The translations under genes were made by a program, and so were the position numbers. A stretch of DNA of 64,000 nt, from NCBI GenBank assembly GCA_964017235.1, contig OZ024936.1:58393028-58457027 (forward strand), in the 5' to 3' direction. Below, one piece after another: positions 10,218-24,700 of this stretch. Origin of the DNA: Sabellastarte sp. h YS-2021. Lineage: Eukaryota; Annelida; Polychaeta; Sabellida; Sabellidae. A model generated the notes under the pieces. That model ran no database searches. It saw only the letters and a list, made by a program, of their open reading frames with translations, and was not told the origin of the DNA. Numbering within the stretch: the stretch's first letter is position 1; each line of letters starts with the position of its first letter.

Positions 10218-13200
10218 CTATTTTAATAAATAATGAGGATAATTTAGGCGCATTTTGAGCATTACATGTCTGATCAGAAATTATTTTACCAAAATATTGT
10301 TCTAAATATAGCCTAAAATAGATGTAAATCAGCCCAAACCAGTACCAAATGTTGGTCTATAAGTCTGAAATTTGGCCCAAAAATCACTTGCCACATACTA
10401 AATCTGACTGTATAGGTTTTGAGATTACATCTGGTATACCAGTGGTGTCATATGTGTCATACAGGGTTGAGGAGAGTGAAAATACAGCCTCAGATGGCTG
10501 TATCAGGAAGTGCTGATATATTCTCAATTAAGGTAGATTCAAGGTTGAAAACCATATTGATTCACACAGGAGTCGCCACTGAAATGAATTTTAGTAGTGT
10601 GTTCCTTCAGAAATACACATGTAGCCCAAAGTACAGGTTCAGGGAGTGTAGTTGGCGAGAGATGCATACAATGCCAGATCAGCCCAAACCACCCCTTAAA
10701 GTTGGTCAATCTGGCTGAGATTTTCACAGGAAACTCAGTTTATATCAGAGAATGAATTTGTATTAGGCTGACCCACTCGAGTGCCACATTAAAAATTTCA
10801 ATTTCCGGGGTGTGGGGGGGCCCCATGCCACCCCTCAGGTAGGAAATTTCAAGTATATCCTAATATTGCCAATCTGAAGCCCAAATTTAATTTTATGCCT
10901 ATTTTAATAAATAATGAGGATAATTTAGGCGCATTTTGAGCATTACATGTCTGATCAGAAATTATTTTACCAAAATATTGTTCTAAATATAGCCTAAAAT
11001 AGATGTAAATCAGCCCAAACCAGTACCAAATGTTGGTCTATAAGTCTGAAATTTGGCCCAAAAATCACTTGCCACATACTAAATCTGACTGTATAGGTTT
11101 TGAGATTACATCTGGTATACCAGTGGTGTCATATGTGTCATACAGGGTTGAGGAGAGTGAAAATACAGCCTCAGATGGCTGTATCAGGAAGTGCTGATAT
11201 ATTCTCAATTAAGGTAGATTCAAGGTTGAAAACCATATTGATTCACACAGGAGTCGCCACTGAAATGAATTTTAGTAGTGTGTTCCTTCAGAAATACACA
11301 TGTAGCCCAAAGTACAGGTTCAGGGAGTGTAGTTGGCGAGAGATGCATACAATGCCAGATCAGCCCAAACCACCCCTTAAAGTTGGTCAATCTGGCTGAG
11401 ATTTTCACAGGAAACTCAGTTTATATCAGAGAATGAATTTGTATTAGGCTGACCCACTCGAGGGCCACATTAAAAATTTCAATTTCCGGGGTGTGGGGGG
11501 GCCCCATGCCACCCCTCAGGTAGGAAATTTCAAGTATATCCTAATATTGCCGATCTGAAGCCCAAATTTAATTTTATGCCTATTTTAATAAATAATGAGG
11601 ATATTTTAGGCGCATTTTGAGCATTACATGTCTGATCAGAAATTATTTTACCAAAATATTGTTCTAAATATAGCCTAAAATAGATGTAAATCAGCCCAAA
11701 CCAGTACCAAATGTTGGTCTATAAGTCTGAAATTTGGCCCAAAAATCACTTGCCACATACTAAATCTGACTGTATAGGTTTTGAGATTACATCTGGTATA
11801 CCAGTGGTGTCATATGTGTCATACAGGGTTGAGGAGAGTGAAAATACAGCCTCAGATGGCTGTATCAGGAAGTGCTGATATATTCTCAATTAAGGTAGAT
11901 TCAAGGTTGAAAACCATATTGATTCACACAGGAGTCGCCACTGAAATGAATTTTAGTAGTGTGTTCCTTCAGAAATACACATGTAGCCCAAAGTACAGGT
12001 TCAGGGAGTGTAGTTGGCGAGAGATGCATACAATGCCAGATCAGCCCAAACCACCCCTTAAAGTTGGTCAATCTGGCTGAGATTTTCACAGGAAACTCAG
12101 TTTATATCAGAGAATGAATTTGTATTAGGCTGACCCACTCGAGGGCCACATTAAAAATTTCAATTTCCGGGGTGTGGGGGGGCCCCATGCCACCCCTCAG
12201 GTAGGAAATTTCAAGTATATCCTAATATTGCCAATCTGAAGCCCAAATTTAATTTTATGCCTATTTTAATAAATAATGAGGATATTTTAGGCGCATTTTG
12301 AGCATTACATGTCTGATCAGAAATTATTTTACCAAAATATTGTTCTAAATATAGCCTAAAATAGATGTAAATCAGCCCAAACCAGTACCAAATGTTGGTC
12401 TATAAGTCTGAAATTTGGCCCAAAAATCACTTGCCACATACTAAATCTGACTGTATAGGTTTTGAGATTACATCTGGTATACCAGTGGTGTCATATGTGT
12501 CATACAGGGTTGAGGAGAGTGAAAATACAGCCTCAGATGGCTGTATCAGGAAGTGCTGATATATTCTCAATTAAGGTAGATTCAAGGTTGAAAACCATAT
12601 TGATTCACACAGGAGTCGCCACTGAAATGAATTTTAGTAGTGTGTTCCTTCAGAAATACACATGTAGCCCAAAGTACAGGTTCAGGGAGTGTAGTTGGCG
12701 AGAGATGCATACAATGCCAGATCAGCCCAAACCACCCCTTAAAGTTGGTCAATCTGGCTGAGATTTTCACAGGAAACTCAGTTTATATCAGAGAATGAAT
12801 TTGTATTAGGCTGACCCACTCGAGGGCCACATTAAAAATTTCAATTTCCGGGGTGTGGGGGGGCCCCATGCCACCCCTCAGGTAGGAAATTTCAAGTATA
12901 TCCTAATATTGCCGATCTGAAGCCCAAATTTAATTTTATGCCTATTTTAATAAATAATGAGGATAATTTAGGCGCATTTTGAGCATTACATGTCTGATCA
13001 GAAATTATTTTACCAAAATATTGTTCTAAATATAGCCTAAAATAGATGTAAATCAGCCCAAACCAGTACCAAATGTTGGTCTATAAGTCTGAAATTTGGC
13101 CCAAAAATCACTTGCCACATACTAAATCTGACTGTATAGGTTTTGAGATTACATCTGGTATACCAGTGGTGTCATATGTGTCATACAGGGTTGAGGAGAG

Positions 13201-13622
13201 TGAAAATACAGCCTCAGATGGCTGTATCAGGAAGTGCTGATATATTCTCAATTAAGGTAGATTCAAGGTTGAAAACCATATTGATTCACACAGGAGTCGC
13301 CACTGAAATGAATTTTAGTAGTGTGTTCCTTCAGAAATACACATGTAGCCCAAAGTACAGGTTCAGGGAGTGTAGTTGGCGAGAGATGCATACAATGCCA
13401 GATCAGCCCAAACCACCCCTTAAAGTTGGTCAATCTGGCTGAGATTTTCACAGGAAACTCAGTTTATATCAGAGAATGAATTTGTATTAGGCTGACCCAC
13501 TCGAGGGCCACATTAAAAATTTCAATTTCCGGGGTGTGGGGGGGCCCCATGCCACCCCTCAGGTAGGAAATTTCAAGTATATCCTAATATTGCCGATCTG
13601 AAGCCCAAATTTAATTTTATGC
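10218..13622. repeat. Five-unit higher-order repeat, copy 1 (units 16-20)
   Basis: The block is 3405 bp (5 x 681). Its alleles at positions 25/654 are A/A, A/G, T/A, T/G and A/G. Its first unit has a G to T change just after the CTCGAG site, at 10782, a variant found in only one other unit of the window, exactly 3405 bp further on. Confidence 0.75.
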
Positions 13623-16600
13623 CTATTTTAATAAATAATGAGGATAATTTAGGCGCATTTTGAGCATTACATGTCTGATCAGAAATTATTTTACCAAAAT
13701 ATTGTTCTAAATATAGCCTAAAATAGATGTAAATCAGCCCAAACCAGTACCAAATGTTGGTCTATAAGTCTGAAATTTGGCCCAAAAATCACTTGCCACA
13801 TACTAAATCTGACTGTATAGGTTTTGAGATTACATCTGGTATACCAGTGGTGTCATATGTGTCATACAGGGTTGAGGAGAGTGAAAATACAGCCTCAGAT
13901 GGCTGTATCAGGAAGTGCTGATATATTCTCAATTAAGGTAGATTCAAGGTTGAAAACCATATTGATTCACACAGGAGTCGCCACTGAAATGAATTTTAGT
14001 AGTGTGTTCCTTCAGAAATACACATGTAGCCCAAAGTACAGGTTCAGGGAGTGTAGTTGGCGAGAGATGCATACAATGCCAGATCAGCCCAAACCACCCC
14101 TTAAAGTTGGTCAATCTGGCTGAGATTTTCACAGGAAACTCAGTTTATATCAGAGAATGAATTTGTATTAGGCTGACCCACTCGAGTGCCACATTAAAAA
14201 TTTCAATTTCCGGGGTGTGGGGGGGCCCCATGCCACCCCTCAGGTAGGAAATTTCAAGTATATCCTAATATTGCCAATCTGAAGCCCAAATTTAATTTTA
14301 TGCCTATTTTAATAAATAATGAGGATAATTTAGGCGCATTTTGAGCATTACATGTCTGATCAGAAATTATTTTACCAAAATATTGTTCTAAATATAGCCT
14401 AAAATAGATGTAAATCAGCCCAAACCAGTACCAAATGTTGGTCTATAAGTCTGAAATTTGGCCCAAAAATCACTTGCCACATACTAAATCTGACTGTATA
14501 GGTTTTGAGATTACATCTGGTATACCAGTGGTGTCATATGTGTCATACAGGGTTGAGGAGAGTGAAAATACAGCCTCAGATGGCTGTATCAGGAAGTGCT
14601 GATATATTCTCAATTAAGGTAGATTCAAGGTTGAAAACCATATTGATTCACACAGGAGTCGCCACTGAAATGAATTTTAGTAGTGTGTTCCTTCAGAAAT
14701 ACACATGTAGCCCAAAGTACAGGTTCAGGGAGTGTAGTTGGCGAGAGATGCATACAATGCCAGATCAGCCCAAACCACCCCTTAAAGTTGGTCAATCTGG
14801 CTGAGATTTTCACAGGAAACTCAGTTTATATCAGAGAATGAATTTGTATTAGGCTGACCCACTCGAGGGCCACATTAAAAATTTCAATTTCCGGGGTGTG
14901 GGGGGGCCCCATGCCACCCCTCAGGTAGGAAATTTCAAGTATATCCTAATATTGCCGATCTGAAGCCCAAATTTAATTTTATGCCTATTTTAATAAATAA
15001 TGAGGATATTTTAGGCGCATTTTGAGCATTACATGTCTGATCAGAAATTATTTTACCAAAATATTGTTCTAAATATAGCCTAAAATAGATGTAAATCAGC
15101 CCAAACCAGTACCAAATGTTGGTCTATAAGTCTGAAATTTGGCCCAAAAATCACTTGCCACATACTAAATCTGACTGTATAGGTTTTGAGATTACATCTG
15201 GTATACCAGTGGTGTCATATGTGTCATACAGGGTTGAGGAGAGTGAAAATACAGCCTCAGATGGCTGTATCAGGAAGTGCTGATATATTCTCAATTAAGG
15301 TAGATTCAAGGTTGAAAACCATATTGATTCACACAGGAGTCGCCACTGAAATGAATTTTAGTAGTGTGTTCCTTCAGAAATACACATGTAGCCCAAAGTA
15401 CAGGTTCAGGGAGTGTAGTTGGCGAGAGATGCATACAATGCCAGATCAGCCCAAACCACCCCTTAAAGTTGGTCAATCTGGCTGAGATTTTCACAGGAAA
15501 CTCAGTTTATATCAGAGAATGAATTTGTATTAGGCTGACCCACTCGAGGGCCACATTAAAAATTTCAATTTCCGGGGTGTGGGGGGGCCCCATGCCACCC
15601 CTCAGGTAGGAAATTTCAAGTATATCCTAATATTGCCAATCTGAAGCCCAAATTTAATTTTATGCCTATTTTAATAAATAATGAGGATATTTTAGGCGCA
15701 TTTTGAGCATTACATGTCTGATCAGAAATTATTTTACCAAAATATTGTTCTAAATATAGCCTAAAATAGATGTAAATCAGCCCAAACCAGTACCAAATGT
15801 TGGTCTATAAGTCTGAAATTTGGCCCAAAAATCACTTGCCACATACTAAATCTGACTGTATAGGTTTTGAGATTACATCTGGTATACCAGTGGTGTCATA
15901 TGTGTCATACAGGGTTGAGGAGAGTGAAAATACAGCCTCAGATGGCTGTATCAGGAAGTGCTGATATATTCTCAATTAAGGTAGATTCAAGGTTGAAAAC
16001 CATATTGATTCACACAGGAGTCGCCACTGAAATGAATTTTAGTAGTGTGTTCCTTCAGAAATACACATGTAGCCCAAAGTACAGGTTCAGGGAGTGTAGT
16101 TGGCGAGAGATGCATACAATGCCAGATCAGCCCAAACCACCCCTTAAAGTTGGTCAATCTGGCTGAGATTTTCACAGGAAACTCAGTTTATATCAGAGAA
16201 TGAATTTGTATTAGGCTGACCCACTCGAGGGCCACATTAAAAATTTCAATTTCCGGGGTGTGGGGGGGCCCCATGCCACCCCTCAGGTAGGAAATTTCAA
16301 GTATATCCTAATATTGCCGATCTGAAGCCCAAATTTAATTTTATGCCTATTTTAATAAATAATGAGGATAATTTAGGCGCATTTTGAGCATTACATGTCT
16401 GATCAGAAATTATTTTACCAAAATATTGTTCTAAATATAGCCTAAAATAGATGTAAATCAGCCCAAACCAGTACCAAATGTTGGTCTATAAGTCTGAAAT
16501 TTGGCCCAAAAATCACTTGCCACATACTAAATCTGACTGTATAGGTTTTGAGATTACATCTGGTATACCAGTGGTGTCATATGTGTCATACAGGGTTGAG

Positions 16601-17027
16601 GAGAGTGAAAATACAGCCTCAGATGGCTGTATCAGGAAGTGCTGATATATTCTCAATTAAGGTAGATTCAAGGTTGAAAACCATATTGATTCACACAGGA
16701 GTCGCCACTGAAATGAATTTTAGTAGTGTGTTCCTTCAGAAATACACATGTAGCCCAAAGTACAGGTTCAGGGAGTGTAGTTGGCGAGAGATGCATACAA
16801 TGCCAGATCAGCCCAAACCACCCCTTAAAGTTGGTCAATCTGGCTGAGATTTTCACAGGAAACTCAGTTTATATCAGAGAATGAATTTGTATTAGGCTGA
16901 CCCACTCGAGGGCCACATTAAAAATTTCAATTTCCGGGGTGTGGGGGGGCCCCATGCCACCCCTCAGGTAGGAAATTTCAAGTATATCCTAATATTGCCA
17001 ATCTGAAGCCCAAATTTAATTTTATGC
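13623..17027. repeat. Five-unit higher-order repeat, copy 2 (units 21-25)
   Basis: Alleles at positions 25/654 are A/A, A/G, T/A, T/G and A/A, matching copy 1 except at the last site. The private T after CTCGAG recurs at 14187, 3405 bp after its counterpart at 10782. A recent tandem duplication of five units, or unequal exchange out of register by five units, explains this. Confidence 0.75.
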
Positions 17028-20000
17028 CTATTTTAATAAATAATGAGGATATTTTAGGCGCATTTTGAGCATTACATGTCTGATCAGAAATTATTTTACC
17101 AAAATATTGTTCTAAATATAGCCTAAAATAGATGTAAATCAGCCCAAACCAGTACCAAATGTTGGTCTATAAGTCTGAAATTTGGCCCAAAAATCACTTG
17201 CCACATACTAAATCTGACTGTATAGGTTTTGAGATTACATCTGGTATACCAGTGGTGTCATATGTGTCATACAGGGTTGAGGAGAGTGAAAATACAGCCT
17301 CAGATGGCTGTATCAGGAAGTGCTGATATATTCTCAATTAAGGTAGATTCAAGGTTGAAAACCATATTGATTCACACAGGAGTCGCCACTGAAATGAATT
17401 TTAGTAGTGTGTTCCTTCAGAAATACACATGTAGCCCAAAGTACAGGTTCAGGGAGTGTAGTTGGCGAGAGATGCATACAATGCCAGATCAGCCCAAACC
17501 ACCCCTTAAAGTTGGTCAATCTGGCTGAGATTTTCACAGGAAACTCAGTTTATATCAGAGAATGAATTTGTATTAGGCTGACCCACTCGAGGGCCACATT
17601 AAAAATTTCAATTTCCGGGGTGTGGGGGGGCCCCATGCCACCCCTCAGGTAGGAAATTTCAAGTATATCCTAATATTGCCAATCTGAAGCCCAAATTTAA
17701 TTTTATGCCTATTTTAATAAATAATGAGGATATTTTAGGCGCATTTTGAGCATTACATGTCTGATCAGAAATTATTTTACCAAAATATTGTTCTAAATAT
17801 AGCCTAAAATAGATGTAAATCAGCCCAAACCAGTACCAAATGTTGGTCTATAAGTCTGAAATTTGGCCCAAAAATCACTTGCCACATACTAAATCTGACT
17901 GTATAGGTTTTGAGATTACATCTGGTATACCAGTGGTGTCATATGTGTCATACAGGGTTGAGGAGAGTGAAAATACAGCCTCAGATGGCTGTATCAGGAA
18001 GTGCTGATATATTCTCAATTAAGGTAGATTCAAGGTTGAAAACCATATTGATTCACACAGGAGTCGCCACTGAAATGAATTTTAGTAGTGTGTTCCTTCA
18101 GAAATACACATGTAGCCCAAAGTACAGGTTCAGGGAGTGTAGTTGGCGAGAGATGCATACAATGCCAGATCAGCCCAAACCACCCCTTAAAGTTGGTCAA
18201 TCTGGCTGAGATTTTCACAGGAAACTCAGTTTATATCAGAGAATGAATTTGTATTAGGCTGACCCACTCGAGGGCCACATTAAAAATTTCAATTTCAGGG
18301 GTGTGGGGGGGCCCCATGCCACCCCTCAGGTAGGAAATTTCAAGTATATCCTAATATTGCCGATCTGAAGCCCAAATTTAATTTTATGCCTATTTTAATA
18401 AATAATGAGGATATTTTAGGCGCATTTTGAGCATTACATGTCTGATCAGAAATTATTTTACCAAAATATTGTTCTAAATATAGCCTAAAATAGATGTAAA
18501 TCAGCCCAAACCAGTACCAAATGTTGGTCTATAAGTCTGAAATTTGGCCCAAAAATCACTTGCCACATACTAAATCTGACTGTATAGGTTTTGAGATTAC
18601 ATCTGGTATACCAGTGGTGTCATATGTGTCATACAGGGTTGAGGAGAGTGAAAATACAGCCTCAGATGGCTGTATCAGGAAGTGCTGATATATTCTCAAT
18701 TAAGGTAGATTCAAGGTTGAAAACCATATTGATTCACACAGGAGTCGCCACTGAAATGAATTTTAGTAGTGTGTTCCTTCAGAAATACACATGTAGCCCA
18801 AAGTACAGGTTCAGGGAGTGTAGTTGGCGAGAGATGCATACAATGCCAGATCAGCCCAAACCACCCCTTAAAGTTGGTCAATCTGGCTGAGATTTTCACA
18901 GGAAACTCAGTTTATATCAGAGAATGAATTTGTATTAGGCTGACCCACTCGAGGGCCACATTAAAAATTTCAATTTCCGGGGTGTGGGGGGGCCCATGCC
19001 ACCCCTCAGGTAGGAAATTTCAAGTATATCCTAATATTGCCGATCTGAAGCCCAAATTTAATTTTATGCCTATTTTAATAAATAATGAGGATAATTTAGG
19101 CGCATTTTGAGCATTACATGTCTGATCAGAAATTATTTTACCAAAATATTGTTCTAAATATAGCCTAAAATAGATGTAAATCAGCCCAAACCAGTACCAA
19201 ATGTTGGTCTATAAGTCTGAAATTTGGCCCAAAAATCACTTGCCACATACTAAATCTGACTGTATAGGTTTTGAGATTACATCTGGTATACCAGTGGTGT
19301 CATATGTGTCATACAGGGTTGAGGAGAGTGAAAATACAGCCTCAGATGGCTGTATCAGGAAGTGCTGATATATTCTCAATTAAGGTAGATTCAAGGTTGA
19401 AAACCATATTGATTCACACAGGAGTCGCCACTGAAATGAATTTTAGTAGTGTGTTCCTTCAGAAATACACATGTAGCCCAAAGTACAGGTTCAGGGAGTG
19501 TAGTTGGCGAGAGATGCATACAATGCCAGATCAGCCCAAACCACCCCTTAAAGTTGGTCAATCTGGCTGAGATTTTCACAGGAAACTCAGTTTATATCAG
19601 AGAATGAATTTGTATTAGGCTGACCCACTCGAGGGCCACATTAAAAATTTCAATTTCCGGGGTGTGGGGGGGCCCCATGCCACCCCTCAGGTAGGAAATT
19701 TCAAGTATATCCTAATATTGCCGATCTGAAGCCCAAATTTAATTTTATGCCTATTTTAATAAATAATGAGGATATTTTAGGCGCATTTTGAGCATTACAT
19801 GTCTGATCAGAAATTATTTTACCAAAATATTGTTCTAAATATAGCCTAAAATAGATGTAAATCAGCCCAAACCAGTACCAAATGTTGGTCTATAAGTCTG
19901 AAATTTGGCCCAAAAATCACTTGCCACATACTAAATCTGACTGTATAGGTTTTGAGATTACATCTGGTATACCAGTGGTGTCATATGTGTCATACAGGGT

Positions 20001-21793
20001 TGAGGAGAGTGAAAATACAGCCTCAGATGGCTGTATCAGGAAGTGCTGATATATTCTCAATTAAGGTAGATTCAAGGTTGAAAACCATATTGATTCACAC
20101 AGGAGTCGCCACTGAAATGAATTTTAGTAGTGTGTTCCTTCAGAAATACACATGTAGCCCAAAGTACAGGTTCAGGGAGTGTAGTTGGCGAGAGATGCAT
20201 ACAATGCCAGATCAGCCCAAACCACCCCTTAAAGTTGGTCAATCTGGCTGAGATTTTCACAGGAAACTCAGTTTATATCAGAGAATGAATTTGTATTAGG
20301 CTGACCCACTCGAGGGCCACATTAAAAATTTCAATTTCCGGGGTGTGGGGGGGCCCCATGCCACCCCTCAGGTAGGAAATTTCAAGTATATCCTAATATT
20401 GCCAATCTGAAGCCCAAATTTAATTTTATGCCTATTTTAATAAATAATGAGGATATTTTAGGCGCATTTTGAGCATTACATGTCTGATCAGAAATTATTT
20501 TACCAAAATATTGTTCTAAATATAGCCTAAAATAGATGTAAATCAGCCCAAACCAGTACCAAATGTTGGTCTATAAGTCTGAAATTTGGCCCAAAAATCA
20601 CTTGCCACATACTAAATCTGACTGTATAGGTTTTGAGATTACATCTGGTATACCAGTGGTGTCATATGTGTCATACAGGGTTGAGGAGAGTGAAAATACA
20701 GCCTCAGATGGCTGTATCAGGAAGTGCTGATATATTCTCAATTAAGGTAGATTCAAGGTTGAAAACCATATTGATTCACACAGGAGTCGCCACTGAAATG
20801 AATTTTAGTAGTGTGTTCCTTCAGAAATACACATGTAGCCCAAAGTACAGGTTCAGGGAGTGTAGTTGGCGAGAGATGCATACAATGCCAGATCAGCCCA
20901 AACCACCCCTTAAAGTTGGTCAATCTGGCTGAGATTTTCACAGGAAACTCAGTTTATATCAGAGAATGAATTTGTATTAGGCTGACCCACTCGAGGGCCA
21001 CATTAAAAATTTCAATTTCCGGGGTGTGGGGGGGCCCCATGCCACCCCTCAGGTAGGAAATTTCAAGTATATCCTAATATTGCCGATCTGAAGCCCAAAT
21101 TTAATTTTATGCCTATTTTAATAAATAATGAGGATAATTTAGGCGCATTTTGAGCATTACATGTCTGATCAGAAATTATTTTACCAAAATATTGTTCTAA
21201 ATATAGCCTAAAATAGATGTAAATCAGCCCAAACCAGTACCAAATGTTGGTCTATAAGTCTGAAATTTGGCCCAAAAATCACTTGCCACATACTAAATCT
21301 GACTGTATAGGTTTTGAGATTACATCTGGTATACCAGTGGTGTCATATGTGTCATACAGGGTTGAGGAGAGTGAAAATACAGCCTCAGATGGCTGTATCA
21401 GGAAGTGCTGATATATTCTCAATTAAGGTAGATTCAAGGTTGAAAACCATATTGATTCACACAGGAGTCGCCACTGAAATGAATTTTAGTAGTGTGTTCC
21501 TTCAGAAATACACATGTAGCCCAAAGTACAGGTTCAGGGAGTGTAGTTGGCGAGAGATGCATACAATGCCAGATCAGCCCAAACCACCCCTTAAAGTTGG
21601 TCAATCTGGCTGAGATTTTCACAGGAAACTCAGTTTATATCAGAGAATGAATTTGTATTAGGCTGACCCACTCGAGGGCCACATTAAAAATTTCAATTTC
21701 CGGGGTGTGGGGGGGCCCCATGCCACCCCTCAGGTAGGAAATTTCAAGTATATCCTAATATTGCCAATCTGAAGCCCAAATTTAATTTTATGC

Positions 21794-24700
21794 CTATTTT
21801 AATAAATAATGAGGATATTTTAGGCGCATTTTGAGCATTACATGTCTGATCAGAAATTATTTTACCAAAATATTGTTCTAAATATAGCCTAAAATAGATG
21901 TAAATCAGCCCAAACCAGTACCAAATGTTGGTCTATAAGTCTGAAATTTGGCCCAAAAATCACTTGCCACATACTAAATCTGACTGTATAGGTTTTGAGA
22001 TTACATCTGGTATACCAGTGGTGTCATATGTGTCATACAGGGTTGAGGAGAGTGAAAATACAGCCTCAGATGGCTGTATCAGGAAGTGCTGATATATTCT
22101 CAATTAAGGTAGATTCAAGGTTGAAAACCATATTGATTCACACAGGAGTCGCCACTGAAATGAATTTTAGTAGTGTGTTCCTTCAGAAATACACATGTAG
22201 CCCAAAGTACAGGTTCAGGGAGTGTAGTTGGCGAGAGATGCATACAATGCCAGATCAGCCCAAACCACCCCTTAAAGTTGGTCAATCTGGCTGAGATTTT
22301 CACAGGAAACTCAGTTTATATCAGAGAATGAATTTGTATTAGGCTGACCCACTCGAGGGCCACATTAAAAATTTCAATTTCCGGGGTGTGGGGGGGCCCC
22401 ATGCCACCCCTCAGGTAGGAAATTTCAAGTATATCCTAATATTGCCGATCTGAAGCCCAAATTTAATTTTATGCCTATTTTAATAAATAATGAGGATAAT
22501 TTAGGCGCATTTTGAGCATTACATGTCTGATCAGAAATTATTTTACCAAAATATTGTTCTAAATATAGCCTAAAATAGATGTAAATCAGCCCAAACCAGT
22601 ACCAAATGTTGGTCTATAAGTCTGAAATTTGGCCCAAAAATCACTTGCCACATACTAAATCTGACTGTATAGGTTTTGAGATTACATCTGGTATACCAGT
22701 GGTGTCATATGTGTCATACAGGGTTGAGGAGAGTGAAAATACAGCCTCAGATGGCTGTATCAGGAAGTGCTGATATATTCTCAATTAAGGTAGATTCAAG
22801 GTTGAAAACCATATTGATTCACACAGGAGTCGCCACTGAAATGAATTTTAGTAGTGTGTTCCTTCAGAAATACACATGTAGCCCAAAGTACAGGTTCAGG
22901 GAGTGTAGTTGGCGAGAGATGCATACAATGCCAGATCAGCCCAAACCACCCCTTAAAGTTGGTCAATCTGGCTGAGATTTTCACAGGAAACTCAGTTTAT
23001 ATCAGAGAATGAATTTGTATTAGGCTGACCCACTCGAGGGCCACATTAAAAATTTCAATTTCCGGGGTGTGGGGGGGCCCCATGCCACCCCTCAGGTAGG
23101 AAATTTCAAGTATATCCTAATATTGCCGATCTGAAGCCCAAATTTAATTTTATGCCTATTTTAATAAATAATGAGGATATTTTAGGCGCATTTTGAGCAT
23201 TACATGTCTGATCAGAAATTATTTTACCAAAATATTGTTCTAAATATAGCCTAAAATAGATGTAAATCAGCCCAAACCAGTACCAAATGTTGGTCTATAA
23301 GTCTGAAATTTGGCCCAAAAATCACTTGCCACATACTAAATCTGACTGTATAGGTTTTGAGATTACATCTGGTATACCAGTGGTGTCATATGTGTCATAC
23401 AGGGTTGAGGAGAGTGAAAATACAGCCTCAGATGGCTGTATCAGGAAGTGCTGATATATTCTCAATTAAGGTAGATTCAAGGTTGAAAACCATATTGATT
23501 CACACAGGAGTCGCCACTGAAATGAATTTTAGTAGTGTGTTCCTTCAGAAATACACATGTAGCCCAAAGTACAGGTTCAGGGAGTGTAGTTGGCGAGAGA
23601 TGCATACAATGCCAGATCAGCCCAAACCACCCCTTAAAGTTGGTCAATCTGGCTGAGATTTTCACAGGAAACTCAGTTTATATCAGAGAATGAATTTGTA
23701 TTAGGCTGACCCACTCGAGGGCCACATTAAAAATTTCAATTTCCGGGGTGTGGGGGGGCCCCATGCCACCCCTCAGGTAGGAAATTTCAAGTATATCCTA
23801 ATATTGCCGATCTGAAGCCCAAATTTAATTTTATGCCTATTTTAATAAATAATGAGGATAATTTAGGCGCATTTTGAGCATTACATGTCTGATCAGAAAT
23901 TATTTTACCAAAATATTGTTCTAAATATAGCCTAAAATAGATGTAAATCAGCCCAAACCAGTACCAAATGTTGGTCTATAAGTCTGAAATTTGGCCCAAA
24001 AATCACTTGCCACATACTAAATCTGACTGTATAGGTTTTGAGATTACATCTGGTATACCAGTGGTGTCATATGTGTCATACAGGGTTGAGGAGAGTGAAA
24101 ATACAGCCTCAGATGGCTGTATCAGGAAGTGCTGATATATTCTCAATTAAGGTAGATTCAAGGTTGAAAACCATATTGATTCACACAGGAGTCGCCACTG
24201 AAATGAATTTTAGTAGTGTGTTCCTTCAGAAATACACATGTAGCCCAAAGTACAGGTTCAGGGAGTGTAGTTGGCGAGAGATGCATACAATGCCAGATCA
24301 GCCCAAACCACCCCTTAAAGTTGGTCAATCTGGCTGAGATTTTCACAGGAAACTCAGTTTATATCAGAGAATGAATTTGTATTAGGCTGACCCACTCGAG
24401 GGCCACATTAAAAATTTCAATTTCCGGGGTGTGGGGGGGCCCCATGCCACCCCTCAGGTAGGAAATTTCAAGTATATCCTAATATTGCCGATCTGAAGCC
24501 CAAATTTAATTTTATGCCTATTTTAATAAATAATGAGGATATTTTAGGCGCATTTTGAGCATTACATGTCTGATCAGAAATTATTTTACCAAAATATTGT
24601 TCTAAATATAGCCTAAAATAGATGTAAATCAGCCCAAACCAGTACCAAATGTTGGTCTATAAGTCTGAAATTTGGCCCAAAAATCACTTGCCACATACTA

